DNA from: HyVt-443 sp964544655
GTDB lineage: Bacteria > Pseudomonadota > Gammaproteobacteria > Chromatiales > Chromatiaceae
DNA: 20,153 bases
Reading direction: 5' to 3'
Assembly (NCBI GenBank): GCA_964544655.1
Contig: CAZJCM010000041.1
Coordinates: forward strand, 1-20,153
Position 1 is the stretch's first letter. Each line of letters starts with the position of its first letter. A program made the translations under genes and the position numbers. Positions 15,085 through 20,153 of this stretch are shown here, piece after piece. The notes beneath the pieces are model-generated. The model saw nothing but the letters and a program-made list of their open reading frames with translations. It made no database searches and was not told the origin of the DNA.

Positions 15085-15291
15085 CTGGTTCAGGTGCCCT
15101 GTATCGAATGCAACGGCATGGCAGCGGTCAAGGCGATCAATGCCAGCCGGATGGCGCTGAACGACGGTGGCAGGCATTTCGTGTCGCTGGATCAGGTGAT
15201 CGCGATCATGCGCGACACCGGGCGTGACATGCAGGGCAAGTACAAGGAGACCGCCGAGGGCGGCCTGGCGGTCAACGTGACCGAGTGTTGA
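15085..15291 (+). pseudogene. sdaA: L-serine dehydratase (iron-sulfur type), severed C-terminal end
   Basis: The frame encodes LVQVPCIECNGMAAVKAINA, then FVSLDQVIAIMRDTGRDMQG, then KYKETAEGGLAVNVTEC and a stop. This is the last about 68 residues of the one-chain bacterial L-serine ammonia-lyase, which converts serine to pyruvate and ammonia with a [4Fe-4S] cluster. The cluster cysteine region (VPCIE) and the C-terminal Cys tail that is typical of the family are kept. The N-terminal about 390 residues and the start are missing: upstream sequence is the end of an IS3 element. The 5' part is not found elsewhere in the window. Confidence 0.88.
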
Positions 15292-15310
15292 CCGCCGACC
15301 GCTCCTCTGC

Positions 15311-15350
15311 GGGGCCCGGTGTCAAGGCCCCTTGAATCGGCAGAGCCGAT
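15311..15350. terminator. Tandem hairpins between two convergent genes
   Basis: Two adjacent hairpins lie between the serine dehydratase remnant and the end of ald: GGGGCC/GGCCCC (15311-15316, 15326-15331) and ATCGGC-aga-GCCGAT (15336-15350). The position suggests a bidirectional terminator, although no long T run follows either. Confidence 0.4.
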
Positions 15351-15360
15351 CTGTCCCGGT

Positions 15361-16479
15361 TCAATCAGCCAGAATCTCCTCAGCGGGGACGTACTCCTTG
15401 CCAAGCGCCTCGGCGACCGCCTGATGGGTCACTTGGCCCGCGTGCACGTTCAGCCCCTGCAGCAGGTGGGGATTCTCGCTGCAGGCACGTCGCCAGCCAT
15501 TGTCGGCCAGCATCAGGACATAGGGCAGGGTGGCGTTGTTGAGGGCCAGGGTGGATGTCCTGGCGACTGCGCCCGGCATGTTGGCCACGCAGTAGTGGAC
15601 GATGCCATCGACGATGTAGGTGGGGGCGTCGTGGGTGGTGGCACGGGAGGTCTCGAAGCACCCTCCCTGGTCGATGGAGACGTCGACCAGCACAGACCCC
15701 GGCTTCATGCGGCCCAGCATCTCCCGCGAGATCAGCTTGGGAGCTGCCGCACCGGGGATCAGCACGGCGCCGACCACCATGTCAGCCTGCAGCGCCAGGG
15801 CCTCCATGGATTCCAGGGTGGAATAGCGGGTCTTCAGGGTGGGGCCGAACAGATCGTCGAGCTGCCGCAGACGGGGCAGGGCCTTGTCCAGGATGGTGAC
15901 ATCGGCGCCAAGCCCGAGGGCCATACGCGCCGCGTGGGTGCCTACGGTGCCGCCACCGATCACCAGTACCTTCGCCGGCTCTGTGCCCGGTACACCACCC
16001 AGCAGCACGCCGCTCCCGCCGTTGGCCTTCTGCAGGGCGCAGGCGCCCACCTGGATGGCCATGCGGCCTGCCACTTCGCTCATTGGCGCCAGCAGCGGCA
16101 GACCGCCGTGATCGTCGGTAATGGTCTCATAGGCGATGGCGGTGCAGCCGGACTGCTGCAACAGCTCGGTCTGTTTGGGATCCGGCGCCAGGTGCAGGTA
16201 GGTGAACAATAACTGTCCTTCATGCAGTCGGGCGCATTCCACCGGCTGCGGCTCTTTCACCTTGACGATCATCTCGGCACGCTCGAATACCTGTTCCGCG
16301 GAGGCGGCAATGTCTGCGCCCACGGATCGGTAGGCGTCGTCGCCGCAGCCGATACCGGCTCCGGCTCCGCTTTCCACTAGCACCTGATGGCCATGGGCCA
16401 CCGCTTCGCGCACCGCCCCCGGCGTCATGCCGACCCGGTATTCGTGATTCTTGATCTCTTTCGGGATGCCAATGAGCAT
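15361..16479 (-). CDS. ald: Alanine dehydrogenase
   Basis: The product has 372 residues from the ATG at 16479, with AGGAGG 5 nt upstream; the open frame continues upstream across the promoter region and that part should be ignored. It catalyses L-alanine + NAD+ + water to pyruvate + ammonia + NADH in the cytoplasm. Features are IPKEIKNHEYRVGMTPGAV (5-23, substrate Arg15), VKVKEP (Lys75), YLHLAPD (catalytic His96), the nucleotide loop VIGGGTVGTHAA (173-184) and VSIDQGGCFETSR with the catalytic Asp. Length is exactly that of the family. It is divergent from an Lrp-family regulator that probably controls it with alanine as signal. Confidence 0.97.
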   Translation of the reverse strand: MLIGIPKEIKNHEYRVGMTPGAVREAVAHGHQVLVESGAGAGIGCGDDAYRSVGADIAASAEQVFERAEMIVKVKEPQPVECARLHEGQLLFTYLHLAPDPKQTELLQQSGCTAIAYETITDDHGGLPLLAPMSEVAGRMAIQVGACALQKANGGSGVLLGGVPGTEPAKVLVIGGGTVGTHAARMALGLGADVTILDKALPRLRQLDDLFGPTLKTRYSTLESMEALALQADMVVGAVLIPGAAAPKLISREMLGRMKPGSVLVDVSIDQGGCFETSRATTHDAPTYIVDGIVHYCVANMPGAVARTSTLALNNATLPYVLMLADNGWRRACSENPHLLQGLNVHAGQVTHQAVAEALGKEYVPAEEILAD

Positions 16480-16588
16480 GCCTGCCTCCTGATTCAGGAT
16501 TGAATAAAAGGGAGGGACGCATCCCCCCGTCACGACTGCTGCAGATTGAATGTTAGGAGAAAATGCGGAGAAGATGGTTGCAAATTCC

Positions 16589-16611
16589 GCGTCAAAAACT
16601 ATATTTGACGC
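16589..16611. promoter_or_regulatory. Perfect palindrome in the ald-lrp intergenic region: likely Lrp-family operator
   Basis: GCGTCAAA (16589-16596) and TTTGACGC (16604-16611) are perfect inverted arms around a 7-bp A/T-rich spacer, placed between two divergent genes. Each arm contains TTGACG in one direction: the rightward copy at 16605-16610 is 17 bp from a TATTTG near 16628, a reasonable promoter for the regulator. The surrounding 60 bp are strongly AT-rich, as is usual for Lrp/AsnC sites. A regulator bound here would block or bend both promoters. Confidence 0.65.
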
Positions 16612-16654
16612 AATATTATTTAATATATATTTGATATTAAGAAAGAATATATCT

Positions 16655-17116
16655 ATGATGGCGTTGGATAAGACGGATCGTAAGATCCTGAACCTGCTGC
16701 AGGCCGATGGACGGATGACCAATGCGGAGTTGGCCGGGCGGGTCAACCTATCTGCATCGGCCTGTCTCAGGCGGGTGCAGCGGTTGGAGAACAGCGGGGT
16801 CATCGACCGCTACGTCATGCTGGTTCGCCAGGAGGCGGTGGGCAAGCCGACCAGTGTCTTCGTCGAAATCAGCCTTAAGAGCCAGAGCGAGGAATCGCTG
16901 GACGCTTTCGAGGCGGCGGTGGAGCGCTGCCCCGAGATCATGGAGTGTTTCCTGATGGCGGGTGAGTCCGACTATCTGATCCGGGTAGTGGTAGCCGATG
17001 CTCAGGACTATGAGCGCATCCATAAACAGCATCTGTCGCGCTTTCCCAACGTCGCGCGGATCCGTTCCAATTTTGCCCTCAGGACGGTGTGCAAGAAGAC
17101 TGTGCTGGTGCTCTGA
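16655..17116 (+). CDS. Lrp/AsnC family transcriptional regulator
   Basis: The product is 153 residues from the ATG at 16655 (a second ATG follows directly; either may be used). Residues 5-55 are the AsnC-type winged helix-turn-helix: LDKTDRKILNLLQADGRMTN, then AELAGRVNLSASACLRRVQR. Residues 65-150 form the RAM ligand-binding domain, with GESDYLIRVVVADAQDYERI and the final FALRTVCKK segment. The open frame extends 35 codons upstream through the AT-rich operator region, which is not coding. The pairing with ald across a palindrome suggests an alanine- or branched-chain-responsive activator of ald, like AldR/BkdR-type proteins. The ligand is inferred only. Confidence 0.93.
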   Translation: MMALDKTDRKILNLLQADGRMTNAELAGRVNLSASACLRRVQRLENSGVIDRYVMLVRQEAVGKPTSVFVEISLKSQSEESLDAFEAAVERCPEIMECFLMAGESDYLIRVVVADAQDYERIHKQHLSRFPNVARIRSNFALRTVCKKTVLVL

Positions 17117-17325
17117 CGACTCGCTTACGGGCCTTTATCCGACCGTTCATAAGACGCTCGTAGGCCTCCCTCAGCAGTTTGATGCCGGTGGCGATCTTTT
17201 TCGCAGCGATGGTGGAGGCGCCGATCCGGAAACGGTGGTTTCCTTCAGCCGGATTCGTATAACAGGGATTTACCGACTCGATGACCACACCGGCCTCCAA
17301 CGCCCGCTGTCCCAGATCGTGAGGT
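17079..17325 (-). pseudogene. C-terminal remnant of a MocR-like (GntR-aminotransferase) regulator
   Basis: The minus strand encodes DLGQRALEAGVVIESVNP, then NHRFRIGASTIAAKKIATGI and KLLREAYERL. This fits the C-terminal end of the PLP-fold domain of MocR-type regulators (GVxIEPG...FRLGFSSI...RIxxGI). The N-terminal winged helix and most of the aminotransferase-like domain are absent. Its frame runs into, and overlaps by 38 bp, the 3' end of the lrp gene. Immediately to its right an aminotransferase fragment points the other way. The identification rests on a short match and is moderate. Confidence 0.55.
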
Positions 17326-17465
17326 CCGTTTGCGGAACTGTTTCCCGGAGACATCAACCATTTCTTTTTCACCAACTCCGGCTCGGAGGCGGTGGACACG
17401 GCACTGAAGATCGCGCTCGCCTATCATCGGGCCCGCGGCAATGGCAGCAAGACGCGCCTGGACAC
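17326..17465 (+). pseudogene. Internal fragment of a class III omega-aminotransferase
   Basis: The plus frame reads ELFPGDINHFFFTNSGSEAV, then DTALKIALAYHRARGNGSKT and RL. This is the FTNSGSEA segment of PLP-dependent class III aminotransferases (beta-alanine or taurine:pyruvate type), which holds the cofactor phosphate. Only about 45 residues are present, from around residue 100 of a usual 440. The N-terminus is lost at the junction with the MocR-like remnant, and the match ends near 17465. The remaining 110 bp up to 17575 show nothing I recognise. Confidence 0.8.
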
Positions 17466-17575
17466 CGCCACCGTCGCAGAAAGGCCAACTCCATCTCGGT
17501 TCCTGCTGCCAGGGCGAACCGCAGCTCGGCTACGTATGGCAGATCCTCAAATCCTGCTGATCCTGGTCAGCTAAA

Positions 17576-18265
17576 CTATGGGTAGGGATCGATAGAAAAT
17601 TCCTCTCTCAACAGCCTTTGGAGGAAGGCGGCACCATTCTCAGGTCGCTGAAAATGCCGATAAGCCTGAACAGCAAATAGCTCCGGAGACAAAATGAATA
17701 ATGTCAGATTGATTTGCTCTGTTGCAGTAAATCCATCTCCAGGAAGATCGGCTAGAATCTTTTCTCTGAGGACCGAGGGCATGGTGGAAAGTTGTGTAAC
17801 GTAGGCAATGTACTCATGTGCAATAAATGTCTGTGCCACAGCAAAATTCTTGCTTGCAATAACATGTGCTACCTCGTGAACGATCAAGCTTTTGTAGAGG
17901 TCATGATCGACCGGCATGCCAAACATTTCTACCATGTTTTTAATACAGGATGAGAAGCTCAATATATATATTTGTTCTTGGTTATGATCATAATAGCCAA
18001 GCATGCCGACCGCCCTATCTATTGGGAGACCCTCTACTGTCTGGATTTCTATAGCTTCTCCAATCTCCAAGCCGTAGGCCCCAAGAAAAGCACTGGCATC
18101 CGCTACTGCCTGACAAATGATCATTCCATCAACTGGATCAGAGAGAGTGATTACAGCATTCCCGTTGGAGCAGTGGAATCCGTTCGTGCTGGCCAAGCCA
18201 GCGAGAGGTATTCCAAATAGCAGAAATGTAATACCAAAGAGTGTGAAAAAGAAGTTGGCTTTCAT
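17576..18265 (-). CDS. Secreted putative zinc metalloprotease-like protein (HExxH), unknown function
   Basis: The 229-residue protein has a signal peptide (1-25, with a long hydrophobic core ending in GLAS), so it is exported. The segment SLIVHEVAHVIASK (127-140) contains HExxH (130-134), the zinc-binding and catalytic motif of zincins. A second His-Glu pair (HEYIAY, 150-155) lies 16-17 residues downstream and could give the third zinc ligand, as in gluzincins. Three cysteines (32, 51, 107) may form a disulfide. No named protease family is evident. The gene is visibly AT-richer than its neighbours, which suggests recent arrival. It lies next to remnants and has no obvious operon partner. Confidence 0.8.
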   Translation of the reverse strand: MKANFFFTLFGITFLLFGIPLAGLASTNGFHCSNGNAVITLSDPVDGMIICQAVADASAFLGAYGLEIGEAIEIQTVEGLPIDRAVGMLGYYDHNQEQIYILSFSSCIKNMVEMFGMPVDHDLYKSLIVHEVAHVIASKNFAVAQTFIAHEYIAYVTQLSTMPSVLREKILADLPGDGFTATEQINLTLFILSPELFAVQAYRHFQRPENGAAFLQRLLREEFSIDPYP

Positions 18266-18614
18266 TTATTCTAAGTATAGTTATTCTGTTCGTGCTTACT
18301 TCACGCGGGCTGCTACCCTGGACTCAATCGTGATCAACCCAGCCTCAGTTTGAAACAACAGATGGTTTCCGTGTTTCAAAACTGTAAACCCCATCATGTC
18401 AAATCAGGTGGATTGTTGTGGTTTATCAATGCCTCAGAACGGCCAACTCCTGGCATTGGTCAAATGCCAGTGAATGGCAGGTTGATACGGAATGCTGTCA
18501 TTTGCCTGCCGATGGTGATCGGTTGGGGTTGTCCTGGTGTGGATATTAAGGCAAAACAATACCGAAACGGGCTGTTCTCCGCCTGTCCGGCAAAAATGCG
18601 GATTTGATTCATTA
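18266..18614. other. 350-bp gap with strong inverted repeats
   Basis: No convincing gene is seen; a short open frame here lacks a ribosome site and family features. The gap instead holds inverted repeats: CAGTTTGAAACA (18346-18357) with TGTTTCAAAACTG (18372-18384, one extra A), a perfect CTGGCATT-ggtca-AATGCCAG (18450-18470), an overlapping alternative TGCCA/TGGCA (18465-18479), and GGCAGG with CCTGCC (about 18476-18511). It separates divergent genes, so it also holds both promoters. Confidence 0.5.
18450..18470. repeat. Perfect 8-bp-stem hairpin
   Basis: CTGGCATT and AATGCCAG enclose the 5-nt loop GGTCA. The right arm can instead pair with TGGCA at 18475-18479, so two folds exclude each other. 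It lies about 145 bp upstream of the hydrolase gene. Confidence 0.6.
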
Positions 18615-19475
18615 ATGCAGGAAAACAGGACCTATAACAGGTTTTCTAAAATGCCCCCATGGCTGCTAAAAGTTTTACTGCTCATAAGCATCGGTTACGG
18701 GGCTATGGTCCTGATGCTGTTCCTTTCGCAATCCAGAGCACTCTACTATCCCAACCTGCCTTCCCGGGATATCGATATCACTCCTGACCACGCGGGTCTG
18801 GACCACGAAACGGTTGAGATCATCACCGATGACGGCATTGCACTCCACGGCTGGTTTCTGCCTGCGCGGAAACCGCGTGCAACGCTGCTTTTCTTCCACG
18901 GCAACGCCGGAAACATCTCTCATCGCCTCAACTCTCTGAAGATCTTTCACGACCTCAACCTTGATGTGCTGATATTCGACTACCGCGGCTACGGCCAGAG
19001 CGGGGGTAAAGTCACGGAACAAGGGACCTATCTCGATGCCGAAGCTGCCTGGCGCTACCTCACGGAGCAGCGGGGCACACCTCCAGCCGAAATTCTGCTG
19101 TTTGGCCGGTCCCTGGGAGCGGCGATCGCCGCTTATCTCGCCGCCCGTCACCAGGCGAAGGGCCTGATACTGGAATCCACATTCACCTCGGTCCCGGACA
19201 TGGCGTCAGAGCTCTACCCGTTCTTTCCCGCACGCTGGCTGTCACGTTTCCGGTATGACACCCGGGGTTATCTTCGCTCTGTCTCCTGCCCCGTTCTTGT
19301 CATACACAGTCGGGATGATGAGCTCATCCCCTTTCATCATGGGCTGCAGCTCTATGAGGCCGCCCGCCCACCGAAGCGCTTTCTTGAGCTTAGTGGCGGC
19401 CATAACGAGGGTTTTATGACCACCGGCAGTCGCTACCTGGAGAGTCTGGATGAATTCATCGGTGGTGCCAGATGA
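18615..19475 (+). CDS. Membrane-anchored alpha/beta hydrolase, BEM46/ABHD13-like
   Basis: From the ATG at 18615 the product has 286 residues; an ATG at 18651 (274 residues) is a fair alternative because neither has a strong ribosome site. Residues 17-37 form one N-terminal membrane anchor. The alpha/beta-hydrolase fold follows: oxyanion segment FFHGNAGNISHR (94-104), DYRGYGQSGG (122-131), the nucleophile elbow FGRSLGAA with Ser166, Asp235 in IHSRDDELIPF and His263 in SGGHNEGF. The catalytic triad is complete. The BEM46-like branch is recognised by HGNAGN and GRSLGAA. The substrate is unknown; a lipid or acyl ester is usual in this fold. The YbaK-like gene follows 79 bp downstream. Confidence 0.9.
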   Translation: MQENRTYNRFSKMPPWLLKVLLLISIGYGAMVLMLFLSQSRALYYPNLPSRDIDITPDHAGLDHETVEIITDDGIALHGWFLPARKPRATLLFFHGNAGNISHRLNSLKIFHDLNLDVLIFDYRGYGQSGGKVTEQGTYLDAEAAWRYLTEQRGTPPAEILLFGRSLGAAIAAYLAARHQAKGLILESTFTSVPDMASELYPFFPARWLSRFRYDTRGYLRSVSCPVLVIHSRDDELIPFHHGLQLYEAARPPKRFLELSGGHNEGFMTTGSRYLESLDEFIGGAR

Positions 19476-19554
19476 GAGTCGTCCGGCTTGGTAAAAGTCC
19501 CGGCATTGGTCTATGTTCTAAAGACCCCTCTTGAAAACATCGAAAGGATCCTTC

Positions 19555-20025
19555 ATGGCTATTGCGAAATCGATATTGGATTTTCTGGAGCAAGAAGGCG
19601 CTGTCTATCAGACCGTCTCCCATCCAAAGACATACTCAAGCTCAGACACGGCGGCCTCTGCCCACGTGGATAATGATCACGTCGCCAAGGCGGTCGTCTT
19701 AAAAGATGATCAGGGTTATCTGCTGGCGGTCATCCCTGCCAGCCAGAGGCTGGATCTGGACAGGATACAGACCGAGTTGGATCGGAAAATGGACCTGGCA
19801 CCGGAGGAGGAGGTTGATCGGCTTTTTCAGGATTGTCTGCCGGGCGCTTTCCCACCCCTGGGAAAAGCCTATGGCATTGAGACCATCCTTGACGAGGCCC
19901 TTATCAGCCTGGCAAAGGTCTATTTCGAGGCGGGTGACCACGAGCATCTCATCGTCGTCAGCAATGAGCAGTTTCTCTCGCTGATGAAGGGATTGCGGCA
20001 TGGCCATTTCAGCAAGTCTGACTGA
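19555..20025 (+). CDS. YbaK/ProX-family aminoacyl-tRNA deacylase-like protein
   Basis: The 156-residue cytoplasmic protein consists of one YbaK/aminoacyl-tRNA editing domain. The ATG at 19555 has AAAGGA 6 nt upstream, which makes it preferable to the TTG at 19531. The conserved lysine that orients the tRNA is probably Lys45 in DHVAKAVVLKD, followed by YLLAVIPASQRLDLDRI (55-71) and the late GAFPPLGKAYGIETILDE (97-114) with the GxxPPxG loop of the family. Family members hydrolyse mischarged tRNA such as Ala- or Cys-tRNA-Pro. This GAFPPLGxAYGI type may have a different substrate. Confidence 0.88.
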   Translation: MAIAKSILDFLEQEGAVYQTVSHPKTYSSSDTAASAHVDNDHVAKAVVLKDDQGYLLAVIPASQRLDLDRIQTELDRKMDLAPEEEVDRLFQDCLPGAFPPLGKAYGIETILDEALISLAKVYFEAGDHEHLIVVSNEQFLSLMKGLRHGHFSKSD

Positions 20026-20153
20026 CCGAGTCGTTGTTTGTGGGTTTTTTTGCTAGTGGCACAAAATGGCCAAGTACTCAACGACATTTATTTTTTAATA
20101 CGCGGATTCAACTTGTAAGTGCAACTCGACTGACGGTTAGAGGGTAAGCTGCG
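20026..20153. other. Right end, no gene recognised
   Basis: The 128 bp after the YbaK-like stop contain a T7 run (20044-20050) without a convincing hairpin before it. No coding frame with features is visible. Confidence 0.4.

Noticed and set aside
15319..16212. 297-codon frame antisense to ald
   Set aside because: Gly/Gln-rich shadow; ald is unambiguous on the other strand.
18350..18607. 85-codon frame upstream of the hydrolase
   Set aside because: It begins with a TTG in an inverted repeat, has no ribosome site and no recognisable features.
1..20153. CRISPR array or toxin-antitoxin pair
   Set aside because: No regularly spaced repeats and no recognisable toxin-antitoxin pair were found.

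Overview
The window reads as a piece of a gammaproteobacterial chromosome. The housekeeping genes have moderately high GC, and their families and neighbours fit this: a large-type NAD-glutamate dehydrogenase, crcB-DUF190-serS, a BI-1/YccA protein beside tRNA-Ser(UGA), and an Lrp-controlled alanine dehydrogenase. A sulfur-oxidising or Chromatiales-like relative would fit, but the sequence alone does not fix the genus.

Region 1 (1-7559) is a compact core. It holds the 3' end of an NAD-GDH gene, a small Sel1-like exported protein, a crotonase-family protein divergent from a NUDIX plus metallo-beta-lactamase fusion, the tight operon crcB-DUF190-serS, a small membrane protein, a BI-1/YccA membrane protein and tRNA-Ser(UGA).

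Region 2 (7560-15090) starts right after the tRNA and is an accessory, IS-eroded block. It has broken IS3-family fragments on both strands, a scrap of an IS21 IstB gene, a NIT-HAMP-PAS-GGDEF-EAL c-di-GMP protein split by a frameshift, an IS30 scrap and a nearly whole IS3-family element. That IS3 element keeps an in-phase A AAA AAG slippery site but has a broken orfB. The block ends with an apparently intact IS110-family, IS1111-group element. It sits inside another IS3 orfA, which becomes a continuous 88-codon reading frame again when exactly 1306 bp (13591-14896) are removed.

The most interesting signal is the 221-bp non-coding 3' end of that IS1111-group element. It looks like a bridge RNA (seekRNA). 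One stem-loop carries two guide segments matching the two halves of the reconstructed target site. A second carries two segments matching the element's own two ends, in the same order and polarity. This target and donor code was read directly from the sequence.

Region 3 (15085-17575) starts with the severed 3' end of an L-serine dehydratase gene. Alanine dehydrogenase and an Lrp/AsnC regulator follow, divergent, with a perfect 8-7-8 palindrome between them. Next is a collapsed pair: the C-terminal piece of a MocR-like regulator fused back-to-back with an internal piece of a class III aminotransferase. Together these suggest a local amino-acid (serine, alanine, amine) degradation neighbourhood that has partly decayed.

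Region 4 (17576-20153) holds an AT-richer gene for a secreted HExxH protein of unknown function, a 350-bp gap rich in inverted repeats, a BEM46-like membrane-anchored alpha/beta hydrolase and a YbaK-type aminoacyl-tRNA deacylase.
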